Shown here piece by piece: positions 1-9,113 of a stretch of 64,000 nucleotides of DNA (positions are counted from its first letter, which is position 1; each line of letters starts with the position of its first letter). Position numbers and translations under genes: made by a program. The notes beneath the pieces are model-generated. The model had not been told where the DNA came from. It saw only the letters and a program-made list of their open reading frames with translations, and made no database searches. The stretch spans positions 1-64,000 of the forward strand of contig NZ_CP018617.1 of assembly GCF_002849855.1 (NCBI RefSeq), given 5' to 3'. Source of the DNA: Vibrio azureus (lineage in GTDB: Bacteria > Pseudomonadota > Gammaproteobacteria > Enterobacterales > Vibrionaceae).

Positions 1-1860
1 AGTGCATCCGCATACAGAGATTCATTCGCCGCATCCGCACCACTCACGCCCTCTATATTGTTGAGGTCCTCAGCCGTGACAGTGCTGCCCGTAACACTCC
101 CTGAAGTGATGTCAGAGATAGTGTCTAGGTTTTCCTCACTGGTGTTCACTGCATCAACAACTGCTTGGAGCTCTTCCGCGGTAGGGTTGCTGCTGTCAGC
201 GTAGGTGCCGTTTGCCAATGCATCGGCATACAGAGACTCATTCGCCGCATCCGCACCACTCACCCCCTCAATCGCATTCAGCTCATCAGCCGTAATGGTC
301 ACGCCGGTCACTGTACCTGAAGTCACACCAGAAACCGTTTCTAGGCTGTTGACCGAGTCAATCACTGCTTGGATTTCTTCCGCGGTTGGATTGCTGCTGT
401 CAGCGTAGGTGCCGTTCGCCAATGCATCAGCATACAGAGACTCATTCGCCGCATCCGCACCACTCACGCCCTCAATCGCATTCAGCTCATCGGCTGTGAT
501 GGTGCTGCCTGTCACTGTACCTGAAGTCACACCAGAAACCGTTTCTAGGCTGTTGACCGAATCAATCACCGCTTGGATTTCTTCTGCGGTTGGATTGCTG
601 CTGTCAGCGTAGGTGCCGTTCGCCAATGCATCAGCATACAAAGACTCATTCGCCGCATCCGCACCACTCACGCCCTCAATCGCATTCAGTTCTTCAGCCG
701 TAATGGTGCTGCCTGTCACTGTACCTGAAGTCACACCAGAAACCGTTTCTAGGCTATTGACCGCATCAATCACCGCTTGAATCTCTTCTGGAGTTGGGTT
801 ACTGCTGTCAGCGTAGGTACCGTTCGCAAGTGCATCGGTATAAAGGGACTCATTGGCCGCATCCGCGCCACTGACGCCTTCAATCGCATTAAGATCTTCA
901 GCCGTGACAGTGCTGCCCGTAACACTCCCTGAAGTGATGTCAGAGATAGTATCTAGGTTTTCCTCACTGGTGTTCACTGCATCAACAACTGCTTGGATCT
1001 CTTCCGCGGTTGGATTGCTGCTGTCAGCGTAGGTACCGTTCGCCAATGCATCGGTATAAAGGGACTCATTGGCCGCATCCGCGCCACTGACGCCTTCAAT
1101 CGCATTCAACTCATCGGCTGTGATGGTCACCCCGGTCACTGTACCAGACGTCACACCAGAAACCGTTTCTAGGCTATTGACCGAGTCAATCACCGCTTGG
1201 ATTTCTTCTGCGGTCGGGTTACTGCTGTCGGCATAGGTACCGTTCGCCAGTGCATCCGCATACAGAGATTCATTGGCTGCATCCGCACCACTCACGCCTT
1301 CAATCGCATTCAGCTCTTCAGCCGTAATAGTCACCCCTGTCACTGTACCAGACGTCACACCAGAGACCGTTTCTAGGCTATTGACCGAGTCAATCACCGC
1401 TTGAATTTCTTCTGGGGTGGGGTTGCTGCTGTCCGCATAGGTGCCGTTCGCCAGTGCATCCGCATACAGAGATTCATTGGCTGCATCCGCACCACTCACG
1501 CCTTCAATCGCATTCAGATCTTCAGCCGTAATAGTCACCCCTGTCACTGTACCAGACGTCACGCCAGAAACCGTTTCTAAGCTGTTAACCGAGTCAATAA
1601 CAGCTTGGATTTCTTCTGCAGTGGGGTTGCTGCTGTCAGCGTAGGTGCCATTCGCCAGTGCACCCGCATACAGAGACTCATTCGCCGCATCCGCACTACT
1701 GACCCCCGCAATACCATTAAGTTCGTCGGCAGTGACTGTTACACCTGTCACGGTTCCAGAGGTCACACCAGAAACGGTCACTAAACCATTCACTGAATCA
1801 ATCACCATTTGAATTTCTTCAGCTGTTGGAGTGGCTGCCACTGCATAACTGCCCGTTGGA
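1..1860 (-). repeat. Tandem 204-bp coding repeats (68 aa), two units of 216 bp
   Basis: Equivalent points recur at 205, 409, 613, 817, 1033, 1237, 1441, 1645 and 1849. Spacing is 204 bp except 817-1033, which is 216 bp. The unit cut by the window edge is also the 216-bp type, sharing the 4-codon insertion (SEEN-like). Both lengths are multiples of three, so the frame is kept. Each unit encodes a segment resembling NGTYADSSNPTAEEIQAVID, then a Gly/Thr/Val-rich stretch, then GVSGADAANESLYA. Units at the 1-1650 end are nearly identical. Those toward 1850-2150 are diverged, suggesting recent expansion at the C-terminal side. Confidence 0.95.
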
Positions 1861-4244
1861 AACGCTGCGGTGTAAAGCGCTTCATTTTCAGCAACAGCAC
1901 CACTGACGCCCACGATAAGATTGATCTGCTCCGCAGTGACTGCAACTGTGTCAGAGTTGCCTGCAATGTCTTCCGCTACTTTATCTAATAAAGCTTGATT
2001 ATTTGCCGCGTCAATAGCAGCTTGTAATTCTGCTGCGGTTGGGTTGGAAGCATCCACATAGGTCGACGCTTGAAAAAAAGATTGATAATAAGATTGGTTT
2101 TCAGCCAGCGCACCAGCGACACCTTCTATCCAGTTAATCTCCTCTGCCGTCATATCCACACCATCGGCATTACCTGTTATTTCATCAATAGCGGCAACTA
2201 GAGGTGAGAAGCGCACCCAAAGGCTATTGTCAGAATAATTCTCCCCTTTTTTAAAACCATTGTCTTGTGCTGATGGATGCCAGTACAGATTGTCTGCTTC
2301 ACCACAACTGTCCCATACTTTTTTTACTATTGATTCTGGTGTTGTATCACAGGAGGCAGTAATGCCGCCGCCAGTACCAAGCCATTCTACTCCTCTCCCT
2401 ACATCACCGGTTAAATACCCCCCCAAAGTTTGTTTTGTTTTATATCGTTCTAGATATACTGGATGGTCGGTTTGCCAATCATAAGAAACATCATCGACAC
2501 TAACGCCACTAAGTCTTAATTCATTGACTCTCGGAGAATTTAAAAATAAGAAACTGTTTGAATTTCGACGAATATCCAAGGTGTAGGATAAACTCGCAGA
2601 AGCTTGTCGTACACCTGAAGCAGTAAGTATCCAACCATTTTCATCAACATAGGATGAGATTGCATTGCTGTTAACTTCCGGTTGAGTGTAAAAATAATAT
2701 ACACCAGCTTCAGTCACACTTTTGCTTTGATAAAAGCTGGTAAACGGGTTTTCAATCGAACCATCACTCACAGCATCATCTGCAACAGGCAAAGTGGATC
2801 TTGGCATAATGGAATAAGTATTAACAATTGGAGTGTATGCTTGACCTGAATGAGAATCGTCGTAGTCGATTTGAACATCAGTGTTAATAACACTATTAAT
2901 GTTAGCATCAGAGTCGATAGAAACTTTAAACGAAAATGTTTGAGCCTCATTAACCGGTAATGTACCTCCTGTCGTACCAGTAGCTCCTTGCCCCAAATTA
3001 ATATGTACCGTATTTGTTAATGAATCAAAATATCCTACGTCGCCATCCAAAGTATCTGTTAAAGCGCTATTACTGGCCAGACTTCCGTTAACATATGTCA
3101 ACCCAGGCGGTATGGTGGATGACATTTTTAAATTTTCAACTCGTTCGCTCTGAACTGTGATAGTGGACCAAAATAATACTTGGCTGCCTGGTTCAGGGTA
3201 TGGTGCAGTCCCAGTCAACCCAGCTAACCAAACATTAAGATCCAGTTCAGGCTGAACCTCAGTTTCAACCCCCAGAACTAATAAGTTGGCCCAGTCATCT
3301 CCTCCTTGGCCAGTCTCATTCACACCCGAATCTCTGAAACATAAGTTAGTCGCGCTATTTGGCAAAAGACTGCTAATATCGATAAGATCGGAATCCCATT
3401 CAGCGATAGTATGGGAGGTTGTTTGAGCAACACCGTCTACGGTGTAGGAGCCATTGAGAACATCATTAGCTGGGTTCAAGGCATCGGATACCCTCTTTGC
3501 TGTATCATCAGTACAAGCAGCAGAGGCCCCTGTAGTAGAAGAGCTTAATGTAAGAGCATTACCGTAACCGCTCGCACCACCATAACCCACAATAAGTGCT
3601 TTGGCCTCAAATGAACCACCGGTTGGCGTCAGGATATCATCAACATGAATATCGACCGCTGAAGAACCAACGTATTTCAAACCACTATGAATCGTAATAT
3701 TTTTATGGCTGATCTCATCTCCCTGTACGATCGCAACGATTGTCCAGCCGCCTTTGTTGCTGGTACTGGTTGAGTCATTGTATAAATCTTTAACTGAATA
3801 AGATCCAGAACCGGCATTTTGCACAATCGTGGTAATATCAGCCCTAAAACCACTTCCTTCCCACTCCCACACTGCATCAGCCCAGTCAGCATTAATGACC
3901 TGAAAAGTCGAAGCTCCGGGTACTTTTAAATTGGCTGTTGCTCTAGAATCACCAGTAGTCCAATTCCCCAAGCTTGTTGCTTTGGTACCCCAAAATAGCC
4001 AAGCTTTAACCACATTCGCACCACTGGGAATGTTGAGATCAGAATACGTTTCACCTGAGACATGATCACTGGAAAGGTCGTGTATATACCCGCCAGAAGC
4101 CATGATAATTTCCGCGTTGATATTTTCATTGTAGAGCTCCGAAAATTCAGTTTGAGCATAAGCAACATTAATCTTCGCGAAAAGGAAAACAACAACTAAT
4201 AGAAAAGAATGTAAGATATTGAAAGATAGGACTGTTCGATTCAT
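1..4244 (-). CDS. Giant exported repeat protein, 5' part (runs off left edge)
   Basis: Open reading frame read on the minus strand from ATG at 4244 with no stop before the window edge, so at least 1414 residues are present and the C-terminus is missing. It opens with a signal peptide ending near AYA-Q (about residues 1-31). Residues about 32-330 look like a beta-rich exported domain (motif VKAWLFWGT), followed by a DUF11-like beta-sandwich (about 340-480, with PPGLTYVNGSL). From about residue 690 onward it turns into 68-residue repeats. This is probably a surface or secreted adhesin-like protein, by architecture only. The reading frame stays the same through all repeat units. I do not recognise a named family for the whole protein. 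Confidence 0.85.
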   Translation of the reverse strand, partial: MNRTVLSFNILHSFLLVVVFLFAKINVAYAQTEFSELYNENINAEIIMASGGYIHDLSSDHVSGETYSDLNIPSGANVVKAWLFWGTKATSLGNWTTGDSRATANLKVPGASTFQVINADWADAVWEWEGSGFRADITTIVQNAGSGSYSVKDLYNDSTSTSNKGGWTIVAIVQGDEISHKNITIHSGLKYVGSSAVDIHVDDILTPTGGSFEAKALIVGYGGASGYGNALTLSSSTTGASAACTDDTAKRVSDALNPANDVLNGSYTVDGVAQTTSHTIAEWDSDLIDISSLLPNSATNLCFRDSGVNETGQGGDDWANLLVLGVETEVQPELDLNVWLAGLTGTAPYPEPGSQVLFWSTITVQSERVENLKMSSTIPPGLTYVNGSLASNSALTDTLDGDVGYFDSLTNTVHINLGQGATGTTGGTLPVNEAQTFSFKVSIDSDANINSVINTDVQIDYDDSHSGQAYTPIVNTYSIMPRSTLPVADDAVSDGSIENPFTSFYQSKSVTEAGVYYFYTQPEVNSNAISSYVDENGWILTASGVRQASASLSYTLDIRRNSNSFLFLNSPRVNELRLSGVSVDDVSYDWQTDHPVYLERYKTKQTLGGYLTGDVGRGVEWLGTGGGITASCDTTPESIVKKVWDSCGEADNLYWHPSAQDNGFKKGENYSDNSLWVRFSPLVAAIDEITGNADGVDMTAEEINWIEGVAGALAENQSYYQSFFQASTYVDASNPTAAELQAAIDAANNQALLDKVAEDIAGNSDTVAVTAEQINLIVGVSGAVAENEALYTAAFPTGSYAVAATPTAEEIQMVIDSVNGLVTVSGVTSGTVTGVTVTADELNGIAGVSSADAANESLYAGALANGTYADSSNPTAEEIQAVIDSVNSLETVSGVTSGTVTGVTITAEDLNAIEGVSGADAANESLYADALANGTYADSSNPTPEEIQAVIDSVNSLETVSGVTSGTVTGVTITAEELNAIEGVSGADAANESLYADALANGTYADSSNPTAEEIQAVIDSVNSLETVSGVTSGTVTGVTITADELNAIEGVSGADAANESLYTDALANGTYADSSNPTAEEIQAVVDAVNTSEENLDTISDITSGSVTGSTVTAEDLNAIEGVSGADAANESLYTDALANGTYADSSNPTPEEIQAVIDAVNSLETVSGVTSGTVTGSTITAEELNAIEGVSGADAANESLYADALANGTYADSSNPTAEEIQAVIDSVNSLETVSGVTSGTVTGSTITADELNAIEGVSGADAANESLYADALANGTYADSSNPTAEEIQAVIDSVNSLETVSGVTSGTVTGVTITADELNAIEGVSGADAANESLYADALANGTYADSSNPTAEELQAVVDAVNTSEENLDTISDITSGSVTGSTVTAEDLNNIEGVSGADAANESLYADA

Positions 4245-4638
4245 AGTCTTTAACCAATGTTGAGAGACCAGAAACATACAGCAAATTACAAGCCATATTA
4301 TCAACTTTGATGAAATTTTTATATCTATTCAATTATTTTTAATTAACCAATCACTTACTCTCTCATTGAATAATCAGAGATAAAGTTAGGTATCGAACTT
4401 GAATTTATATCCGGGAAGAAGATAGAAAATTACTCGAATTGAATGTCATAATGAGAATATTTTTAATTTTTTGTCAGTCACTTTGTCATTAAGGTAAATG
4501 ATAAGATCTTCACAATATATAAAACATGAACTTATACCCAATTAACCTCAAGATGCCTGCGCTATACCCAGTTCAGTAGCAATTCCGGCTAAAATAGGTA
4601 AAATCCCAGCTCCTTTAATATCGCCTGAGTTAACCTAC
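4245..4638. promoter_or_regulatory. Divergent intergenic region with degenerate palindromic repeat
   Basis: This AT-rich spacer lies between the giant repeat protein (minus) and the pseudouridine synthase (plus), so it should carry both promoters. At about 4533-4572 there is a degenerate copy of the TATACCCAAG repeat (TATACCCAATTAACCTCAAG). I could not identify a convincing -35/-10 pair for either gene. Confidence 0.4.
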
Positions 4639-6318
4639 ATGCCATCGCCTGAACACTGCTTTACTCGTTTTACTGCTGATATCTCTCAAGTTGAGTTACC
4701 AACGCAGTTTACGTTTCCTTTCTATTATACCCCACACCCATTGAGTGTTCTGGCAGCCAAGCAGTTACAGCAGTATTTACTTAAGCAAAAGGACTTTTGC
4801 CACGATTTTGGGCTAAACGGAACAACAGAAGGACGAGGTAAGATGTTTGGTGTCCTTGTGGTGCAAAACCAACAAGGAGAGGTGGGGTTTCTTAGCGCTT
4901 TTTCTGGCAAGATTGCTGAGCAAAATTTACTGCCTGGGTTCGTTTCCCCCGTGTTTGATATGTTGCAGGATGAAAGCTTTTTCCATGAAGAAAATAACGC
5001 CATAAATAAAATCAATGCACAATACCGCGATCTTGTATCTCAGTCTGATATCGCTGACCTGCAAGCAGACATCCGTGCTGATCGCATGGTTTATCAACAA
5101 GAAGAAACCGAGTACCGTAACTTGATTATTGCCAATCGAGCAAAGCGTAAACACCAACGTGAACTTGGCCTCAACACTCTACCAAACGATCAGCTTAACC
5201 AGCTATTAGAGCATCTGGCAAAACAGAGCGTCGCTGAGAAAAATACGCTTAAATACATGAAAAAGTCTTGGGATGATAAGCTAGCGGTGAAAGAAGCACG
5301 CTTAGCCGAGCTTGAATCACAACGCGAGAGTTTAAAAGCACAACGGAAAGCACTTTCAAACGCGTTACAAGAGAAACTGCACAAGCAATACCGCTTTCTC
5401 AACCAGCTTGGCAAAGAACGAAACCTCATTGATATTTTTACCCCTACGAACAATCCGGTTCCTCCAGCAGGAGCAGGCGAATGTGCGGCCCCAAAACTCC
5501 TTCAGTTCGCTTTTCAATACGGCTTTAAACCGCTTGCTATGGCGGAATTCTGGTGGGGCACGCCGCCAAAATCAGAAGTGAGGCAGCACAAAGCGTTTTA
5601 TCCATCCTGTCAGAGCAAATGTCAGCCCATTTTGAGCCATATGCTGCAAGGGTTAAACGTAGAACCCAATCCGTTAGCAATCAGTTGGGCACAAGAAAAA
5701 GAACTCGAAATACTGTTTCAAGATGATGCGATGGTGGTGGTAAATAAACCTTCAGGGCTGTTGTCAGTCCCCGGCAAAACCATTAAAGACTCTGCCTACA
5801 CTCGACTGCAAGAGAGGTTCCCTGATGCTGAAGGGCCTTTTGTTATTCATCGGCTTGATATGGCAACCTCTGGAATCTTAGTCTTCGCTCTTACCAAACG
5901 GGCCAATAAAAGCTTACAGAAACAGTTTATTACCAGAGAGGTTCAAAAAAGATACATCGCTATTCTGGAAGGCACCTTGGATAAAACCGAGGGCTTAATC
6001 ACCTTACCAATGCGTGGTGACCCTGATGACAGGCCAAGGCAGCTAATTTGTCACCAATTTGGCAAGCCAGCAGAAACGAAGTGGCAGTTAATCAGCGTTA
6101 CAGAGGGGCGCAGCCGAGTGAGGCTGTACCCAAAGACAGGTCGAACTCATCAATTAAGACTGCACTGCGCCCACCATTTAGGGTTAAACATGCCTATCAG
6201 AGGAGATGGTTTATATGGAGAAAAAGCAGATCGCCTTTATTTGCATGCAGAGAGGCTGGAACTCTATCATCCCTATACTAGGCAACCGATGCATTTTACA
6301 GCTAACTGCGAATTTTAA
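4639..6318 (+). CDS. RluA-family pseudouridine synthase with long N-terminal extension
   Basis: A 559-residue protein whose C-terminal third (about 345-559) is an RluA-type pseudouridine synthase, which isomerises uridine in rRNA or tRNA. The catalytic motif HRLDMATSGILVFA starts near residue 404, with the catalytic Asp near 407. The motif GRTHQLRLHCAH follows near residue 500. E. coli RluA is about 219 residues, so this belongs to the long form with an extra N-terminal region. Residues about 130-240 are rich in Lys/Glu/Gln and look like a coiled coil. The start ATG at 4639 is the first in frame. RNA target is not predictable from the sequence. It is transcribed alone and is followed by a palindrome that may act as terminator. 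Confidence 0.9.
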   Translation: MPSPEHCFTRFTADISQVELPTQFTFPFYYTPHPLSVLAAKQLQQYLLKQKDFCHDFGLNGTTEGRGKMFGVLVVQNQQGEVGFLSAFSGKIAEQNLLPGFVSPVFDMLQDESFFHEENNAINKINAQYRDLVSQSDIADLQADIRADRMVYQQEETEYRNLIIANRAKRKHQRELGLNTLPNDQLNQLLEHLAKQSVAEKNTLKYMKKSWDDKLAVKEARLAELESQRESLKAQRKALSNALQEKLHKQYRFLNQLGKERNLIDIFTPTNNPVPPAGAGECAAPKLLQFAFQYGFKPLAMAEFWWGTPPKSEVRQHKAFYPSCQSKCQPILSHMLQGLNVEPNPLAISWAQEKELEILFQDDAMVVVNKPSGLLSVPGKTIKDSAYTRLQERFPDAEGPFVIHRLDMATSGILVFALTKRANKSLQKQFITREVQKRYIAILEGTLDKTEGLITLPMRGDPDDRPRQLICHQFGKPAETKWQLISVTEGRSRVRLYPKTGRTHQLRLHCAHHLGLNMPIRGDGLYGEKADRLYLHAERLELYHPYTRQPMHFTANCEF

Positions 6319-6333
6319 GTTGGGCGAAAATCA

Positions 6334-6366
6334 TATACCCAAGTGACCTCAAAGTACTTGGGTATA
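6334..6366. repeat. 33-bp palindromic repeat (mini form), possible terminator
   Basis: The arms TATACCCAAGT and ACTTGGGTATA are perfect 11-bp inverted repeats around a short loop. It lies 15 bp after the stop of the pseudouridine synthase gene and just before the stop of the convergent gene. It is one of many copies of the intergenic repeat family in this window and could form a transcript-ending hairpin in both directions. Confidence 0.8.
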
Positions 6367-6386
6367 TTGGTGCTCAACACAACATG

Positions 6387-6854
6387 TTATTCAATGAAAC
6401 CTTTGTGCAAAGCCTGATCATGAGAGGAACGAAAAATAGCCCCCTTAGGTAGATCCACAACAGCATAATTAAATAGCGCATTATGCACCGAGTAGTAAGC
6501 TCTTAAACCTAACAATTCATAGACTGAAACACCACTTTTAGCCGATGGAGAAGGACTATCACCATAAAATATGGTGTTATATAAATTCACTCGATAAGTG
6601 ATCCCACCCCAATATCCATAAAGTGATTTTTTTATATAATGTTGTCCAGTATCTTTATCCCATACATCATAATAAATAAACCCTTTATTACACTTTATAT
6701 TGTACTGAATTCTCCCGTTAGACTCACTTAATTCATAATCGCAGCCTAAGCCATTAATAAAAGGTTTAAAGACAAAAAAAGAGGTGATGATTAAAAGAGC
6801 TATAACTGAAACGCTAACGTACTTTGATGAACTCATGTTTACTATTCTCATCAT
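6387..6854 (-). CDS. ToxS/VtrC-like membrane partner protein (pair 1)
   Basis: About 155 residues with one N-terminal membrane helix (about 13-30) followed by an extracytoplasmic domain with two conserved cysteines (NGLGCDYEL and IKCNKG). It is clearly paralogous to the protein at 7940-8407: KPF.NGLGCD.EL after the helix, SLYGYWGG, GVSVYEL, LPKGAIFRS and C-terminal KGFIE recur. A longer frame opens at 6935, but alignment to the paralogue places the start at the MM pair at 6854. That gives a 41-nt overlap with the upstream regulator gene, exactly as in pair 2. By analogy with ToxS, TcpH, VtrC or FidL it probably forms a periplasmic complex with that regulator. The ligand is unknown. Confidence 0.7.
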   Translation of the reverse strand: MMRIVNMSSSKYVSVSVIALLIITSFFVFKPFINGLGCDYELSESNGRIQYNIKCNKGFIYYDVWDKDTGQHYIKKSLYGYWGGITYRVNLYNTIFYGDSPSPSAKSGVSVYELLGLRAYYSVHNALFNYAVVDLPKGAIFRSSHDQALHKGFIE

Positions 6855-7548
6855 AGATGTATCCATATAAATATAAACCTGGTGTGAGTTTTTTTGCTTC
6901 ACTCTTATTAAAAGAGAGTACCGAACATACTTCAACGCTCTGATTATTAAATCGTAAACACTTCACATTAGGTTCTGAGACTTGTATCGCTAGATAGGAT
7001 AGACATAAAATCGCACCGTAAGCCATTAAAACTACTCGAAAGTAGGTTATTTGGGAACGATTAAACAATGATGATACTACATTGATATTTTTTTCTTTCG
7101 ACGAATCAAGTTTTGACGTACCAGGCTCAATTAGCTTATTTTCAGTATCACTTCTAACAGCCTCGTTCAATTCTTTCGTTTGATCAGCATCTTTTTCTTC
7201 TATTTTTTCTTTAAAAACAAAATGCTGGTGTCCTTCTTCTGAAAGATATTGATTAATATTTTTTAACCATACTTCTTCGCAAGAATATAAATAGCCCTCC
7301 CCTCTTATTGTCTTTATTGTAATACCAAAGTTTCTAAGTTTTCGAATCGCCATAGTCAGGGCATTTTCGACAACAATAATTTTTGGCCAACCTGCTTTTA
7401 CAAGATCATCTCTGGTTTGAGCTGCTCCAATATGATTAACAAAGAAAACGAGCAATCTGCCTTCAGCAACACTAAGCTTTCCTTTTTCATTACCCTCTTT
7501 ATCATATAATATTTTAGAGCTGTCATCATAAATAAATTTAACATCCAT
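6814..7548 (-). CDS. ToxR-like membrane-anchored winged-helix regulator (pair 1)
   Basis: A 244-residue protein with an N-terminal OmpR/ToxR-type winged-helix DNA-binding domain (about 5-95; motif ENALTMAIRKLRNFGI is the recognition region). A charged linker follows, then one membrane helix (about 165-187), then a short periplasmic tail with two cysteines (NVKC and VEVCS). This is the ToxR/VtrA/TcpP architecture: DNA-binding without a receiver domain, with direct sensing across the membrane. The tail motif L.PGLYLYGYIYDE matches its paralogue at 8367-9014. Its gene overlaps the partner gene by 41 nt, implying coupled translation. The nearby fimbrial operon is a plausible target, by analogy with PsaE/PsaF; this is inference. 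Confidence 0.8.
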   Translation of the reverse strand: MDVKFIYDDSSKILYDKEGNEKGKLSVAEGRLLVFFVNHIGAAQTRDDLVKAGWPKIIVVENALTMAIRKLRNFGITIKTIRGEGYLYSCEEVWLKNINQYLSEEGHQHFVFKEKIEEKDADQTKELNEAVRSDTENKLIEPGTSKLDSSKEKNINVVSSLFNRSQITYFRVVLMAYGAILCLSYLAIQVSEPNVKCLRFNNQSVEVCSVLSFNKSEAKKLTPGLYLYGYIYDENSKHEFIKVR

Positions 7549-7620
7549 ATTAATTATTCAACCTTATAATGGGTATATTAACAAATGATAATAATTAGCT
7601 ATAAATAGTTACCCTATCTG

Positions 7621-7800
7621 CTAAAAACGAAATGGTCTAAAGTCATAAATATTGAAACTCTCATCCATTTGACATGTTGTTTTAAAGTCCTCTAAATAGT
7701 TTGTTTTAAATGAATCATTTGTCACAAAGCCACTCGCATGACAAATAATAGTAAATGGCAGTAAAAATAATACCAAGATAAATAGTAAACTTTTAATCAT
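7621..7800 (-). CDS. Small secreted peptide, 59 aa, between the two regulator pairs
   Basis: ATG at 7800 to TAG at 7621-7623. It begins with a clear signal-peptide-like sequence (MIKSLLFILVLFLLPF), with likely cleavage after a CHA-type site. The remaining mature part is about 38 residues with one cysteine (TTCQMDES). No strong ribosome-binding site is visible upstream. It lies on the same strand as, and between, the two regulator pairs, so it may be part of the same unit. I recognise no family. It may be a real small exported factor or a chance frame, but the signal sequence favours the former. Confidence 0.45.
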   Translation of the reverse strand: MIKSLLFILVLFLLPFTIICHASGFVTNDSFKTNYLEDFKTTCQMDESFNIYDFRPFRF

Positions 7801-7939
7801 ATTCGATATCTAATATTAAAGTAGTGCAGAAGATGCTAACCATCTCGTAACCTTGAGTTAACAAAACAAATATAAAATAAGGTAATCCTTTAATTTCAAC
7901 AACTAAGAAGGGTTTATAAACAAAAAGCAATCACAGCCA

Positions 7940-8407
7940 TTATTCAATAAAGCCTCTTTTGGGTGGTGTTGAGAAGTCAGATTTAAAAACAGCACCTTTA
8001 GGAATCTCAACAAGTGAAAAACTATTAGTGTCGTTTTGACGGTTAAATGAGGTCCAGATACTCGAAAGTTGATATACAGATAAACCACTACCAGTGACGT
8101 TCTCATCAGGTCCTTTTAAATGAATGGTATGGCCTAAATTAAGGTTATAAGTGAAGCCATTCCAATAACCATAAAAAGATTTATTAACAAAACGTTGCCC
8201 CGTTTCTTTATCCCAGATATCTTGATAAATAAGACCGCGCTTACAAGTAAGCTCATAGTGAATCCTTTCGTTGTAATCATATAATTCAAAATCACAGCCT
8301 AGACCATTCACAAATGGCTTAAGAACAAATAACGTAAACAAAAGACTCAATAGGAGACAGATTTGCTTAATGTATTTTAATGAACCTGTGCGTATCATCG
8401 TCATCAT
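7940..8407 (-). CDS. ToxS/VtrC-like membrane partner protein (pair 2)
   Basis: A 155-residue protein with one N-terminal membrane helix (about 14-31) and an extracytoplasmic domain with the two cysteines shared with pair 1 (NGLGCDFEL, LTCKRG). Shared motifs with the protein at 6387-6854 are DIWDKETGQ, KSFYGYWNG, GLSVYQL, IPKGAVFKS and terminal RGFIE. The ATG at 8407 lies inside the preceding regulator gene, giving a 41-nt overlap. It likely stabilises or gates the adjacent membrane regulator. I see no homology to ToxS strong enough to name it so, and the resemblance is mainly in architecture and gene arrangement. Confidence 0.75.
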   Translation of the reverse strand: MMTMIRTGSLKYIKQICLLLSLLFTLFVLKPFVNGLGCDFELYDYNERIHYELTCKRGLIYQDIWDKETGQRFVNKSFYGYWNGFTYNLNLGHTIHLKGPDENVTGSGLSVYQLSSIWTSFNRQNDTNSFSLVEIPKGAVFKSDFSTPPKRGFIE

Positions 8408-9014
8408 AAGTATATCCGTAGAAATAAAAACCGGAAGATAAGTCTGCTAATCCGGTTTGTGGAATAGTAATGGTTGAACAAACTTCAACATCCTTGTCCG
8501 TGACACAAACGACATTAGGCTTGTCAGACTCAAGTAATAACAGGAAGATCAGCAATACAAAATTATAGCCGATACAGCATAGCCAAAAAGTCGCTGATAA
8601 TGGACGTCTACGTTCAATGCCCCGATTAGACAAAAGACGCTTTTCATCTTTTTCATCGTCAACGTCAGAAGCGACAAGTTGTTGCACATTTTGAGAAGCT
8701 AACACATCTTGTTCCTGTTGAATAAAGATATGCTCATCGGTTAATGTGTATCCTTTGCGTGGTACAGTTTGTATTTGCACACCTGCGTTGCGGATTCTCC
8801 TTATGGCCATTGTCAGGGAGTTGTCTACAACAATCAGACCCGGCCAACCATAATGAAACATATCATCACGAGACACACACTGGCCGCGATTTAGGATCAA
8901 GAGTTCAAGAATAGCGGACTCGGCAGAGCTCAACTTGGCAATTTCTTTACCTGATTGATTACGGATTTGCCCCGTATGAAGATCTAAAAAGTTATTCAAG
9001 CTGATGCTATCCAA
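8367..9014 (-). CDS. ToxR-like membrane-anchored winged-helix regulator (pair 2)
   Basis: A 215-residue paralogue of the regulator at 6814-7548. The winged helix occupies about residues 5-95 (VVDNSLTMAIRRIRNAGV). A single membrane helix lies at about 143-163, and the periplasmic tail has two cysteines (PNVVC, VEVCS) and the shared GFYFYGYTYDD motif. The start is TTG at 9014: an in-frame stop lies just upstream and no ATG fits before the winged helix. The unusual start and lack of a clear Shine-Dalgarno sequence suggest low expression. The two pairs arose by tandem duplication and have diverged well, so they probably sense or control different things. Confidence 0.8.
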   Translation of the reverse strand: MDSISLNNFLDLHTGQIRNQSGKEIAKLSSAESAILELLILNRGQCVSRDDMFHYGWPGLIVVDNSLTMAIRRIRNAGVQIQTVPRKGYTLTDEHIFIQQEQDVLASQNVQQLVASDVDDEKDEKRLLSNRGIERRRPLSATFWLCCIGYNFVLLIFLLLLESDKPNVVCVTDKDVEVCSTITIPQTGLADLSSGFYFYGYTYDDDDTHRFIKIH

Positions 9015-9113
9015 TAAATATTAATAATTATTAAGTATAAACCGTATTTAAAGTCGCGAACTGAAAACTTAAATACGGTAGAATTCTATTGCTTTCAGGA
9101 TGACAACTATCGA

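Noticed and set aside
205..1644. Plus-strand open frames of 67 residues repeated at 205, 409 and 1441
   Set aside because: They are antisense shadows of the repeat units of the minus-strand giant protein.
1..1860. CRISPR array or non-coding tandem repeat
   Set aside because: Repeat units are 204 bp, all multiples of three, and translate without stops on the minus strand as part of one long protein; there are no unique spacers.
6855..6935. 27-residue N-terminal extension of the pair-1 partner protein
   Set aside because: The paralogous pair starts at the equivalent MM pair and the identical 41-nt overlap supports 6854.
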